Positions 1-12,121 of a DNA stretch of 64,000 nt are shown here, piece by piece. The stretch comes from Hordeum vulgare subsp. vulgare (taxonomy: Eukaryota > Streptophyta > Magnoliopsida > Poales > Poaceae), in the NCBI RefSeq assembly GCF_904849725.1, contig NC_058519.1:179541703-179605702 (forward strand), written 5' to 3'. The translations under genes and the position numbers were made by a program. The notes beneath the pieces are model-generated. The model did not search any database and had not been told where the DNA came from. It was given only the letters and a program-made list of their open reading frames with translations. Numbering within the stretch: position 1 is the first letter of the stretch; each line of letters begins with the position of its first letter.

Positions 1-697
1 AATCCCGTTTGTAATTCCCTTTGTCTACCGGTATGACACTTGCGTGAGATTCGATCGTCGGTATCCCCATACCTTGTTCAATCTCGTTACTGGCAAGTCT
101 CTTTACTCATTCCATAATACATCATCCCGTGGCTAAGTCCTTAGTCACACTGAGCTCATTATGAACATGAATTACCGAGTGGGCCCAGAGATACCTCTCC
201 ATCACACGGCGTGACAAATCCGAGTCTCGATTAGTACCAACCCAATAAACACTTTTGGAGATACCTGTAGTGCACCTTTATAATCACCTAGTTACGTTGT
301 GACGTTTGATACACCCAAAGCACTCCTACGGTATCCAGGAGTTGCACAATCTCATGGTCTAAGGAAATGATACTTGACAATAGAAAAGCTTTAGCAGACG
401 AACTACACGATCTTGTGTTATGCTTAGGATTGGGTCTTGTCCATCACATCATTCTCTTAATGATGTGATCCCGTTATCAATGACATCCGGTGTCCATGAT
501 CAGGAAGCCATGACCATCTATTGATCAACGAGCTAGCCAACTAGAGGCTCACTAGGGACACATTGTGGTCTATGTACTCACACATATATTACGGTTTCCG
601 GTTAATACAATTATAGCATGAATAATAGACAATTATCATGAACTAGGAAATATAATAATAACCACTTTATTATTGCCTCTAGAGTATATTTCCAACA
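1..697 (-). mobile_element. Copia LTR (Angela/WIS/BARE type), cut by the window edge
   Basis: Read on the minus strand, the sequence starts at 697 with TGTTGGAAATATACTC and follows the same order of blocks as the LTR at 31414: the AGAGGCAATAATAAA start, the block with GGATCACATCATTA, and the CAAACGTCACAACGTAACT block. It is clearly diverged from the copies at 24637 and 31414, so it is a different insertion or subfamily. Because the LTR start abuts foreign sequence at 698, it is a 5' LTR or a solo LTR. The rest lies left of the window, so no target duplication can be checked. Confidence 0.85.
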
Positions 698-3337
698 CTA
701 CGCTGCCAGGGAAAACCATAAGGCAGGGAGGCTCCGACCTCGACTAGCATGGGATCAAACATATACCATGTGCTACAAGGGAGTGCCCTCCCTCGCGGTC
801 CCCGATCGGAAACACCCATGCCCCCTGACCGGATGACTAGATTTAGTCTTGGGCCATGGATACCTTCATCCCGTCCCCTCTACTTGGTGTTTAACTGATA
901 ATAGGTCTACGACCGACTATATCGCATCCCCTTTCAGGAAACTCTGGCAGCACGTTAACAAAGGTGACACACTTACAAGACTCGATCTAGGCCGATACTG
1001 GAGTTATCCAATTTAATCCCATCACGGTCATGCATATGGCATGAACAGGCCACAACCTATCATGTTCCGCCTGACTAGGTTATCCTTGGCCTCTCACAAC
1101 CATATAAGTCGTCATAGCCACATATTAAATTTTATTGGAGTAAGAAGCAATATGCTTAGTTAATTGAGTGGATGAATATTAAATTAGTTTGTGAGCAAAC
1201 AACACATCAAAATTTTAAACATGCTTGCCTGGTTCAACATAGTCGGGATCGACCTAAGTGAAGTTGACGTCGGCATTTCCCTCGTTGGAATCTACGTTAT
1301 ACATCATATACCATCGTAAGTTCTCAGGCCTAGCTACTGTCTCTAAACAATTTTTAAATAAATATGAAAATAAAAAGACCTCCAAGGAAAAGTTTTGCAA
1401 AAAGAATCATTCAAAAAGCTTTTGTAGTTTAAAAGTTATGGCCAAAAAGAAATCAGGGACTATTGTGTAATAAAACAGAAACTTCCCACGGGCTGAATTG
1501 AAATGAAGCAAGGTGCTAGAATAAAATACGAAAACCCGTAAGGGAAAACGGTTTTTGGAGAATATGCCTTCGAGGGGTCTCACTCGTCAGGTTTGAATCT
1601 CACCAGCGCCACAGGCACGTGGTGGTCGTCGGCGGAGATCTTCAACGGGGTAGAGCAAGCAAGGGTACCCTTGTGGTCACCCATTTCTTCCGCGTAGGAG
1701 GCACGTGGAGCTGGTCGATGGTTAGCACTGTGTCGACGACGGCCACAACTCGGGCGGACGACGGCGTGAGGCTCACTTCGATCTCACCGGAGGAGAAGCC
1801 TAAGGCCAAATTGCAGCGGGGCTTAGGAAGAAGGGTCCACGAGGAAGCTACACACAAGGTTTGGGGGGCTCAACTCCGCTAACCTACTCGAATCCAACCG
1901 GGACCCGAAGCGGATCGAGGCGGCCGGAGTCGGGGAAGAAGGCCTCCCCGAGGACCTTCTCTGGCTTGGGCGAGGTCTTTGAGTGAGGAGGGAAGGAGCT
2001 GAAGTGGCTGAGATGCTTAGGAGCAAGGGGGCTCTATTTATATGTGTCCGGGAGGGGAGCCGTGGGAGCTTAACTCTGGCGATCAATTTCGGTGGCCAGA
2101 GGGGGTTAGCAGTCGATTGTAGGCGGGGGCAGCACCGACACTCTATGGGGAATCCATTTTTGGCCTAATCCTGCGCGATCATCGATGGAAGACCCGGCTC
2201 GACGATGCGGCATTCACTGGCTGCGACGGCAGTAGAAATCGTGCTCTGTGCCACTCTGAACGTGGTGACGGCGTTTCAGGTGCGCACTGGCAGGGACGAA
2301 TACGCGGAGGCTTGAGGGGAAGGGGCTGTGCCGGGCGACGCGGCTTTGCAGCAGGGGCTGCTGATGACCGTGGTAGCCGCCGCTAGCGTTGCTACCGGAG
2401 CTGGCTAGCTCACACCAGCTCACCACCAACGCAAGCATGCGTCCAAGCGAGCGTGCGGCGCGATGGATAAGAGCGAGGCACAGTGGCAAAGCCCCGTGAT
2501 CGCCACTCTGGAGATTGGCGCTGCAAATCTCTGCAACTGAACCTGCAATGTTGCGGCTGTGAACTTTTGACTAAAACTGAAGCTAGACCAACACTGTGCA
2601 CACCAGGTGCTCGATCAATTGAAAATGGTGTCAGGAAAAATCATTTGAAGCTGAAAATTTATGAGATGACTTCTCATTGATCCTAGAGGTTGTGTGCAAA
2701 TTTTCAGGTTTTTTGAAAATGGTTAAGTCATGTTTCAACAAAAAACAAAATATTTTGGTCAAACTTGGGTCAAAACTAATTTGAAAATTTCAAACTAGCA
2801 ACCAGAATATTTTTGGTGGAATGAGTTTAGGATACTAAGGTCTACTAAGGATAGGAATTTGGGGTTCAGATACCAAAGGAATCTATGAGTTCCTTTGAAA
2901 AATTCTTGGGGTCAAAACTGATTACAGAAAATAGTTTTAGGTGAAATAAAATATGAAAGGTGTTCAAACCTTTCCAAAACTTTGAGGAATCATCTAAATT
3001 AGATGTTTAGGTGCTAGAGAAGTGCCATAGGTTAGAAATCAGAAAAAGATTGAGGGAAAGGAAATATTTGAAGAAGGTTGGCTAGTGAACCTATGGAAAT
3101 TTATTTCAAAGGTTTGGTTAAAAGAATAAATAAAAGGGCTCACCCAAGCCATGTCATTTTGAGAAGAAGCTAGGAAAAAATATTTTCAAACCGGAGAAGT
3201 TGTGAAACTCAATGGATTTTCACAAAAAGGATTTTCAAAGGACTTCAAGAAGTCTCTCATCAAAGTAAAATTTTGAGATCCATTTTAAAACAACTTAAAA
3301 TCACACAAATCCAAACTAAAAATTTGTGGGTGTTACA
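698..3337 (-). mobile_element. Gypsy LTR D, partial
   Basis: On the minus strand this LTR starts at 3337 with TGTAACACCCACAAAT. The 698-1080 part matches, in reverse, the LTR of element E near 10390-10680 and 40770-41060 (shared GTCATCCGGTCAGGGGGCAT block and the GATCCCATGCTAGTCGAGGT block). D is therefore a relative of E. It was inserted into the interior of element A and then split by the copia LTR ending at 697. No gag or pol is seen; the short open frames in the GC-rich 1600-2500 part are on both strands and look like chance frames. The remaining end is outside the window. Confidence 0.75.
2034..2042 (-). promoter_or_regulatory. TATA box of LTR D
   Basis: The minus strand reads TATAAATAG, followed by a GC-rich stretch, in the middle of the LTR. 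This fits the position of an LTR core promoter at the U3/R border. The call rests on motif and position only. Confidence 0.45.
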
Positions 3338-4035
3338 GTTACGGAATTTTGAAAATTCACATAAATGTGCTTTTGCTCTGAATTGTTTTACAAATTATTG
3401 ATATAAAAAATTCTCATCTATTACAAAATTATCAGAATTTTTAGAGTTACATAAGTATGGTCAAAGTTCAGATTACTACGGACTATTGTGTTTTTGACAG
3501 ATTCTGGTTTCGTTGCATTCTGTGATTATTTTGACAAATCTATGGATTATATCGGGGGGTATAAGACATGGTAAAGTTGTAATACAGTAGGTATAATGCA
3601 ATAATAAAATATGAATAAGGTTTGCAACAATACTTAGAGTGGTGATTTGCTTTATTATATTAACGGATCTCACGAAGGTTTTGTTAAGTTTTGTGTGGTT
3701 AAAGTTTTCAAGTTTTGGGAAAGATCACGATCGATGAAGGAATAAGGGTGGCAAGATCCTAAGCTTGGGGATGCCCATGGATCCCCAAGGCATTAGGACT
3801 ACCATGCAACCAAGCTTGGGTATGCCCGAGAAGTCATCCCCTCTTTCTTCTAACACCCATCGGTAATTTTACTTGGAGTTATATTTTTATTCATCACATA
3901 TCTTGAGTTTTTCTTGGAGCGTCTTGTATTATATGAGTCTTTGCTTGTTTTTCTTTTTAGTTTGTCACAATCATCCTTGCTGAACACACTTGTTTGAGAG
4001 AGCCACCCGCATATCATGATTGGCTAGAATATTTT

Positions 4036-4215
4036 ATGTGCTTCACTTAAGTTTTTTGAGCTAGCCACTTGCTCTAGTACTTCACTTATATATTTTTGAG
4101 CATGGCGGTGGTTATATTTTAAATAAATATGCTCTCATGCTTCACTTATATCAATTTGAGATTTATTAAAAAAATGCACTCTCATGCTTCACTTAAATTA
4201 TTTTGAGAGTTGATA
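4036..4215 (+). repeat. Degenerate tandem repeat in the tail of element A
   Basis: A core of about 20 bases (TGCTTCACTTATAT followed within a few bases by TTTTGAG) recurs four times, spaced about 50 to 60 bases apart. A related set occurs in the opposite orientation at about 49780-49990 in element B, so the repeat belongs to the family and predates both insertions. Confidence 0.6.
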
Positions 4216-5578
4216 TGATAATATTTGAAGAAATATTTATGATCTCAATATTTTTGAGAGTTAAAGAATAATAATGATAATTTTCACAAGATATAAATTT
4301 GGTACCAAATTGATAGATATTCAAGATGAATATAATAAAAACTTTCATGAAGATCATTGAATATTACAAACTTGATTCCTTGCAATACCTTTGCGATATG
4401 GAGATAATAATATGTGAGTCTTGTTGGTGAGTAATTATGCTTTAGTAAGAATATTGGTGTTAAGGTTTGTGATTCCGTGTGCAAGCATGAAATTCAATAG
4501 TTATGAAACGAAGTTACATCCTACTTGTGGTGTGTTATTTAGTGTTAGTTATGTTTAATGCTCGTTTACGATTGTTTTTTTTCTTGGTTGGTCGCTTCTC
4601 AATCTATTTGCTAGCCTTCATTTGCACTAAGCGGGAATACTTCTTGAGCATCCAACTCCTTAAACCCAAAGTTGTGCCAAATAAGTCCACCATCCCTACC
4701 TGTATGCGGTATTTCCATTTTGTTCCAAGTAAATTTGTATGTGCCAAATCAAATTTTCAAAATAATTTCCTTTGTGTGTACCTGTATCACTCATGAAGCG
4801 GAAAGGGGTTGCCAATATTTTCCATGCTAGGTATGTTATTCCCAATATGAGTGTTTATTCACTTGTCATTGCACGAGAGTGTGGCAGCTAATAGGGAAGC
4901 CCATTCTTGAAACGAAAAAAAAAATTATATATGTTGTCGAATAATAAATTCCTTGGAAAGTGTTGGTATGGAGGGCACCCATGGATATGGCTAGCCATGG
5001 ATTGTGTGAGAATGGTGGAAAAGGAAAGAAACTTTATTTTATGTTTCCGAACAGCCTATGATTTATCTAGCATGGAAGATATTGGGAATTCTCGGTCGTT
5101 TTCATTGACGGGAAAACTTGCCTCTCAAAACAATTTTCTCTCTTGATTTAAGCTATGAGTTGTGACATATCTACAAATCTCTGCTTCCCTCTATGAAGGG
5201 CATATCTATTTACTTCTATGCAATCTTTTTATTGAGTCTCCATATTCTCTTATAAATCACCAATTAGGGAACACTATTGTCATACTTGTGCATTGGATAT
5301 AGCTAATATTTGTGTGTGCTTCATGAGTGGATCAATATTTGATCATAATGGGCTAGGGATAACTTTATTTAGCCTTGATATTTTGAAATACATGGTTGCT
5401 TGTTGATATGCTCGAGTATTGATGTATTTATGTCAAGTTATAGACTATTGCTTTGAATCCATTAAAGTCCAAATGTCCATGCTACAAAAGAAAAAAATAT
5501 GTGATGAACATGATAGGCAACATTCCACATCAAAAATTCTCTTTTTATCATTTACCTACTCGAGGACAAGCATGAATT

Positions 5579-5592
5579 AAGCTTGGAGATGA
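5579..5592 (+). other. Polypurine tract of element A
   Basis: AAGCTTGGAGATGA lies directly before the LTR start TGATATGTCTCC. It fits the plus-strand priming site of this group; the related sites are at 42476 (S) and 48441 (B), both on the minus strand. Confidence 0.6.
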
Positions 5593-7147
5593 TGATATGT
5601 CTCCAACCTATCTATAATTTTTGATTGTTCCATGTTGTTATATTATCAATCTTGGATGTTTTATATACATTTACTAGCAACTTTATATCATTTTCGGCAC
5701 TGACCTATTAAGTTAGTGCCCAGTGCCAGTTGCTATTTTTTGCTTGTTTTGTGCTGCAGAATATCAATACCAAAAGAAGTCAAAATGCCATGAAAATTTT
5801 TGGAGATTTTTCTCGCAAGAAGAGAACCTGGAAGGTTTTGGAGGCCATGATAGGAGGTCCATGGAGCCCACTAGGAACTAGAGCACGCCAGGGGCCTCCG
5901 ACGCGCCCTGTTTGGTAGTGGAGCCCACGGGAACCTCCTTGACCTACCTTCGACTCTATAAATACTCTAAAATCCCCAAAACCCTAAAGGAGTCAATTAA
6001 ATACTTCTTCCACTGCCGCAAATTCTAGGACCACGAGATCCAATCTAGAGACCTTTGTTGGCACTCTGTCGGACCGGGCAACGATCATGGAGAGATTCTT
6101 CATGATTCACACTGCCCCTCTGATGATGCGTGAGTAGTTTACCACACACCTACGGGTCCATAGTTAGTAACTAGATGGTTTCTTCTATTTTTTTATCTTC
6201 AATACAATGTTCTCCTCGATGTTCTTGGAGAACTATTTGATGTAACTATTATTGTGGTGTGTTTGTTGGAATCCGATGAATTGTGAGTTTATGATTTCAT
6301 TTATCCATGAATATTATTTGAGTCTTGTTACAACTCTTTTACGCATGATTTTTATAGCCTCGTATTTCTTCTCCGATTTATTGATTTGGTTTTGCCAGCT
6401 AGATTGATCTATCTTGCCATGGGAAGAGGTGCTTGGTGATGGGTTCAATCTTGCGGTGCTCAACCTCAATGACAGAAAAAGACATGACACGCATGTATCG
6501 TTGCTATTAAGGGTAACAAGATGGAGTCTATGCAGACCTGAGTTTGTGGTGTCTACATCATGGCATCATTCTTAATGCATTACTCCATTTTACATGAACT
6601 TAATACACTAGATGCATGCTGGATAGTGGTCTATATGTGGAGTAACAGTAGTAGATGCACACAGGAGTCGGTCTACTAATCTTGGACGTGATGCATATAT
6701 ACATGATCATTGCCTTGGATATCGTCATGATTATTCACTTTTCTACCAATTGCCCAACGGTAATTTTTTTACCCATTGTATGCTATTTTCTCAAGAGAAG
6801 CCCCTAGTGAAAACTATAGCCCCGGGGTCTATTCTCTATCATATATTAAAACCAAAATACCGTGCTACAATTTTCTTTTATTTATTTTATTTTGTGTTTT
6901 AGTTAGATCTACTTATCAAATCCCATTCAATTTAATCTATCTCAATACCATTGCGGGATTGACAACCCCTCAACGCATTGGGTTGCAAGTATTTGTTGTT
7001 TGTATGCAAGAGTTGTTTACATAGTGTTGCTTGGTTTTCCTACTGGATTGATTACCTTTGTTTCATAACCGAGGGAAATACTTATCTATGTTGTACTGCG
7101 TCATCCCCTCCTATTTGGGGGAATCCCAATGCAGCTCACAAGTAGCA
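5593..7147 (+). mobile_element. 3' LTR of WHAM-like element A
   Basis: It begins TGATATGTCTCCAACC directly after the polypurine tract and ends ...CACAAGTAGCA at 7147, about 1555 bp. It has the blocks of this LTR type: a TATA box, the GGATAACAAGATGG-like block near 6510, and GGATTGACAACCCCTCAACG near 6956. At 7148 the sequence changes abruptly to the middle of a Sabrina-like LTR on the other strand, so A was inserted into that LTR. The likely target duplication is CATAT (7148-7152), but its partner is outside the window. Confidence 0.75.
5956..5964 (+). promoter_or_regulatory. TATA box of LTR A
   Basis: CTATAAATA lies about 360 bases into the LTR, downstream of a GC-richer segment. This is the expected place for the LTR core promoter. 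It is judged by motif and position. Confidence 0.5.
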
Positions 7148-7713
7148 CATATACCAAGTGAATCAATAGAATACCCCAATGTCACTACGGGTATGCTCAT
7201 GCAAGACATACATCAAGTGTTCTCAAATCCAATATTCAATCCCTCATAACAATATCTCAAAGGGAAATATTCAATTCATCACAACAACATAGCAAGGGAC
7301 AAACACCATATGATCCAACTATATTAACAAAGCATGTGATACATCAAAACCGGGACATCTCAAGAAAACGAGAGAGAGAGAGATCAACACATAGCTATTG
7401 GTACATACCCACATCCCCGAGGGTCAACTACTCCCTCCTCGTCATGGCCACCGCCGGGATGATGAAGATGGCCACTGGTGATGATTTCCCCTCTCCAACA
7501 AGGTACTGAAAAGGCTCGAGATGGGTTTTTCTTCAATACACAGAGTTGCGGTGGCGGAGCAAAAGTTATGTCCTAAATTCTAAGGGTTTTGGTATATATA
7601 GGATTTTTCAGCATTGAGAACACGCCAAACGGAGCCATGTCTGGACCACCAAACAACAGGGCACGCCCAGGGGGTGGGCGCGCCATGTTGCGTCGTGGCC
7701 CACAGGTGGCTCT
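7148..7713 (-). mobile_element. 3' LTR of S, distal segment
   Basis: The reverse strand carries the LTR body: a TATATATACC promoter (7600-7591), the TTCATCATCCCGGCGGTGGCC block (near 7440-7470) and the GATGTATGTCTTG block. It continues at 42230 after removal of element E, whose target duplication GCTCT occupies 7709-7713 and 42230-42234. The missing end of the LTR lies left of element A, outside the window. Confidence 0.7.
7370..7382. repeat. (GA)n microsatellite
   Basis: A short GA run inside the S 3' LTR. The equivalent place in the 5' LTR (63938-63977) has a longer, interrupted run, so it is a variable site of this LTR family. Confidence 0.8.
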
Positions 7714-9148
7714 TGTAACACCCCAAAATTCTGGTCATGATTTTTACCTATTTAAGATTGGCCTTTGTAAATTAAAATTTTATTTTTGGGTTTTGTGTTG
7801 TTCTCACAAATCTTCCTTGTTTTATTTTATAAAAATATTTCTTTCTTAGGTAGGAGTTTTTGAAAGATATTATTTGACTTGAGTGTTACCTCAGATATTT
7901 TATTATTATTATTTCCAAGTCAAACGAATGCATTTTTATAAATATTTTCTTTAGAATTGATTTATTCAAAAACTTACTTCTAAAGCCTAATTTTAACTAC
8001 AACCATTTGATTATTCCTTTTAAAAACTTCCACAAAAACATGGAAATGACCTAGAATGTTTCTGAATCAATTTTGTGAAATAATCTAGCAAAGTGTTTTG
8101 TAATAAGTGAGCACATTAGATTCTTTTCATTTCTGATCCAACTTGATATTTGTACTACAACCCATAGTTAAAACTCTTAAAAAATCTACAAAAATTTGGA
8201 GTTCTCAAGGAGTTTATATAATCACTTCTATGCAAAAAAAACACTTTGTGTTTTGAAAATTTTGAGCACCACTTCCTGCTTTCTATTCAGGACCAGATTT
8301 GCAGTTTGCAATGCAACCATATTATTTTCTGACTCAAAGCTATTGAAAATTTTACTGCTTGTAGAGAACCCTGCAAAACCCTTAAGTCCAGGAGATCAAC
8401 CCCATTTAGAATTATTAAGCCCATGTTTGAACCTCCCTAAGATACTGGCCAGGACCGTTTGTCTCAAATTATTGCACTAACAAGTTTATGTTTTGTGAAA
8501 GATAACCTTGCCATCATTGTTAGTTTCCAGAGAGACCTTGGATTGGACAGTTTGGTAGCCAGCTGAGACACTTAGATACCATTGGCATTCTGTCAAACAC
8601 CCTGAGTGCATGAAAAGTAATGACCAAGTGCAAACCTTGCATTATGGATTTATCCCAGTGCTCAAACTAGCATGTCTAGCTAGGCCCGGGTAACTAGCCT
8701 AGCCACCCTGTTAACTTTCAGCTCAACCCAAGCCCTCTAGGACCCTTGGGCATTCTGCCGAACACATGGTGGGCATGCCAAGAGCACGCCCAGAGCGTGC
8801 GTTTTGCACGTGTTGTGCAGTAGATACCGCGCCCACCGGCCCTGTTCCTCGCATCACCCGTGCAGTGGCACCCTGCATCTCCTCATTGCTGAGACTGCTC
8901 GCGCTTGCTATACCTCCTGCAATCGTGCTGGCCGTCGATTGTAGCAACAGCTGCCCCGGCGAGTACAACACGGCCCGAGCCACCCCTACTCGCTAGCTCT
9001 CCCCCTGCGACCAAAGTTTTCGCGTCAGCTAGCCAAGACCACCAGCAGGACACCGTTTGGCTCACCCCAGCGTCACCGCGTGTCCCTTCAACTCCAGAGG
9101 CGGTCGACGGCGATCTTATTGCCACCGCTTCGGACCGACCTCGAGGCC

Positions 9149-9156
9149 CTATAAGT
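9149..9156 (+). promoter_or_regulatory. Putative TATA box of E 5' LTR
   Basis: CTATAAGT follows a GC-rich stretch in the middle of the LTR. The same octamer, CTATAAGT, is kept in the 3' LTR copy near 39523-39530. The conservation supports a core promoter. Confidence 0.45.
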
Positions 9157-11043
9157 TGGCACCCCCGAGCCCTTCTAGCAATCGCAGCCATCCCTCGCAG
9201 CGATAGCCAGTTTCATCTTACCCCAATTACGCCCGAGGCCTTCTCCTTACCCACCACCGGCAGCTTCGACCTCTGCTGTCCTCGAGTAAATTCGATTGAA
9301 CCAGAGCCCCTCCCTGCCTCTCTTCTTCTCTGTTTGAACCCCCATGACCCAGTGAACCCGTTTTCCCCTCCAGTTTGGCCAGGGAGCTGCAGTGAGCAAA
9401 GCTCCCTCCGTGACCGAAGCTCGGTCCGCCATTGCCAAGGCCATGCGCAACCTGAAGCTCTCCTACCATGGATTTCCCCTCCATGCAACGCGGGTAGTTC
9501 CCCTGAGCATGTAGGTAGCCGGAGGGTGCCATTTGGTGTCGTGTGCCGCCGGGAGAAGCTGTCGGTATCGACTGATGTCTGTGCCGAGGCGCGCGGGAGG
9601 TGAGGGATGGACCCGACAGGTTGGACCCCCTGTCGGTGAGTAAGCCTCCTTCATCGGTCGCATCTCGGAGCCGACACGTCTCCCTCTTGAGGATGCGCAT
9701 TCATTATGTTACGCTTTCAAACTTAAGAGGCTCCCCTCGCCCGAACCATTTTCTTTTTCTGATTTGTTTTTAAAGAAGTTTTTGACCAAACTTTGACTAG
9801 CCCTAGTTTCAAAAATTATAGTTTAAATGAGCTGATTCTTTTCCTCACCTCTTTCAAATTTCATCTAGTTTATTTTAGTATTTTTTTGAAAATTTTCAAA
9901 AACAATTTTCTGTACTATTTTTAAATTATGTGTTAATTAGTATATTTTTCAAACTCGGTTTTGGGGAGAGGAGCTAAAACTTCAAAAGATTTGGAGTCCA
10001 ACCTACCTCTCTACACTTGGAAGGCAAGCATTCTGAACCTACATAAATCTTGGTTGTGTGTGGGTTGCTTGATGAGAATAACATTATGGTTATGTTAAAC
10101 AAATGGCGTTATTTCATGTGACAATCATGTCCGTAGCTACATGATTTGAAGGTGAAATTGTTGCATGATTGAGATGCATGGGACAGCAGTCACATCTTCC
10201 TACCACACATGTCTACCGGATAGGATCTGGTAAGAGTCGGTGTCTTGTGGACACACGACCTTGGGGCTGATATCTCGTGGGACGAGAGTGGTCAGCGAGG
10301 CATGTTGGGGTACGACAGCTAGAGACTCTGTCTGTGGTAATAAAACATTTTGATTGTGCTAATCATGCAGGGAATAATTTAAACCTCCTGAGTCGACCGT
10401 AGATCGAGTCTTGCCAGTATGTCACCTTAACCCTTCGTGCTGCCACAGGTCTTCGTGAAAAGGAATATGGTTCGGGAGGTCATAAGCCTATTACCAGGTA
10501 CACACCAAGTAGAGAGGCCGGGATGTAGGTATCCGGGGCACTGCACTAAATCCAGTCATCCGGTCAGGGGGCATGGGTGTTTCTGGTCTGGGACTGAGAG
10601 GGAACAGCTCTTCCCTTGTAGCACGCGATATAAATTTGATCCCATGCTAGTCGAGGTTCTTCTCTAGCAGTGTAGCCCGAGTGATATCGGTCTTCGCAGG
10701 AGAAAAATGGGTGTGTAATGGTTCTGAGTGTTTACTTCTAAAATACCATACGCGGGATTAGTCCGAGTGACTATTGAAACCCGTGGGCTGTGGGTAAAGA
10801 ATACACCCCCTACAGAGACAAAACTATTCGAGTAGCCATGTCCATAGTCTTGGACGACTTGTTGACTAGTCAAATGTTGGTCTGAGCGTCGGTCTTCGAA
10901 GGTAGTTAAAAGAATTATGAGACTAATCGGGAATTATGATGGATGATCATAAAATTATTTTCTGTGGACTAACCCCTATGATTATGATTGTTGACTATCC
11001 CTGGAATGGTTCTACCTCCTAAATATTCATTATTTACTATCAT

Positions 11044-11274
11044 TTCATATAAGCCCTTTTATGTGGTGTCGCTCAGACGCCCGACTGCGGCATGTTTATT
11101 ATTTCCTATAAGCCCTTTATTAGGTGTCGTTGAGACGCCCAACTGTGGCATGCTTGCTACTATTTTATTCAAGCCATGTATGTGGTGTCTCTTAGACGCC
11201 CGACTGTGGCATCCTTGCTATTATTTTAATCAAGCCATGTATGTGGTGTCACTGAGACGCCCGACGGAGGCATG
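11044..11274 (+). repeat. Minisatellite in E 5' LTR, four units of about 60 bp
   Basis: Each unit carries GGTGTC, AGACGCCC and a GGCAT-like end. The copies fall near 11064, 11123, 11183 and 11244. A matching four-unit array lies in the 3' LTR, so the expansion predates this insertion. Confidence 0.8.
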
Positions 11275-11834
11275 TTTTATATCACATTTGTTAATCTTAC
11301 TCTTATTGACTGTTTATTACTTTCTCAGTATAAGTATATTTTCGTTACTGATATTTGATAAGTACATCATGATTGACAAAGTATTGTGGTATTATTACAA
11401 GTGTATATTAGCCCTGCCAATTTATGTTTGTTTCATGATGTTTGCAAGTACATTCAAAGTACTCACTGGCTTGTCCCTGGCTATTGTCTTGGTTAGATTG
11501 CGTGCTTGGAAAGGAGGAACCTGGTGATAACCCCAGAACCTAGGCATGAAAGACAACAGCCGTGTGAGATCGAAATTATCCAGGTCAGCTGTTCCCGTGG
11601 GCGATGGAGTCCCATAGACGCTGGAGACCCCAAACCGCTTCCGCCGTCAACCATTAGAAACCTTTTTGATGTACTCTATGGACCACCTCGGTCTTGTACT
11701 TCAAGTTTGAAAATTTTGCTTGGACAAATGTATCAAGGATTTGTGCACCAGCAAACAATATTCCTCGGGCTGGCATGCACAAGGGCCATTTTGAAGGGAA
11801 ATTAAAACCCCTGAAAATCCGGTCATGAGAACCT

Positions 11835-11846
11835 TGGTATCAGAGC
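11835..11846 (+). other. Primer binding site of E (tRNA-iMet)
   Basis: TGGTATCAGAGC, the sequence complementary to the 3' end of initiator methionine tRNA, lies four bases after the 5' LTR. It is intact here. T has the same site in the same context; C has it too, also four bases after its LTR. Confidence 0.9.
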
Positions 11847-12121
11847 GAGGCTGACCATTGGCTAATCCTGTCTTAGACGGGTCAATAAACCCTAGGTAAC
11901 CACTCAACCAAGCCTGCCCAAACCAGTAGCCTGAATAGTGTTTGCCAACACCTTTCGACAAATCGGTGTCTAACCTATCAGACTAGCCATGTGGTCACGT
12001 GCAAGTAACCGACGACCAATTTGTCCTTTTTTGCAATCTTGCGAGAGAAGACTCTGTTTTCCTTTTCTATTAAGGGAATGATTGCACAGCACAACACATC
12101 ACAGCCTCCACCACCCCCAAG

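Larger units (their letters stand above)
3338..5592 (+). mobile_element. Interior of WHAM-like gypsy element A, 3' non-coding tail
   Basis: This is the stretch between pol and the 3' LTR of a Sabrina/WHAM-like element. It contains the AAGCTTGGGGATGCCC phrases near 3762 and 3811 and ends with CTCGAGGACAAGC and a purine-rich tract before the LTR. The part from about 4800 to 5592 is the reverse complement relative of 48441-49260 in element B. Its left end is set by the insertion of D at 3337/3338. No open frame of useful length with a recognisable product occurs; the 97-codon frame at 4503 matches nothing I know. Confidence 0.7.
7714..11830 (+). mobile_element. 5' LTR of element E
   Basis: It starts TGTAACACCCCAAAATTCTG and ends ...GGTCATGAGA, where the partner LTR ends GTTGTGACA, so the terminal CA has mutated to GA. 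Length is about 4117 bp. It holds a GC-rich middle (8750-9700), a putative TATA box and a four-unit minisatellite. The open frames in 8723-9700 occur on both strands and several frames at once and are absent or broken in the 3' LTR copy, so none is called as a gene. Confidence 0.85.

Noticed and set aside
4503..4796. A 97-codon hydrophobic frame
   Set aside because: It lies in the non-coding tail of element A, is AT-driven, and its counterpart in B is not open.
8723..9700. Several overlapping open frames of 60 to 230 codons
   Set aside because: GC-rich LTR sequence with open frames on both strands at once; the matching part of the 3' LTR (39096-40135) has them broken at different places.
11044..11274. 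A possible CRISPR-like array
   Set aside because: Four degenerate contiguous 60-bp units without unique spacers, in a plant LTR. It is a minisatellite.
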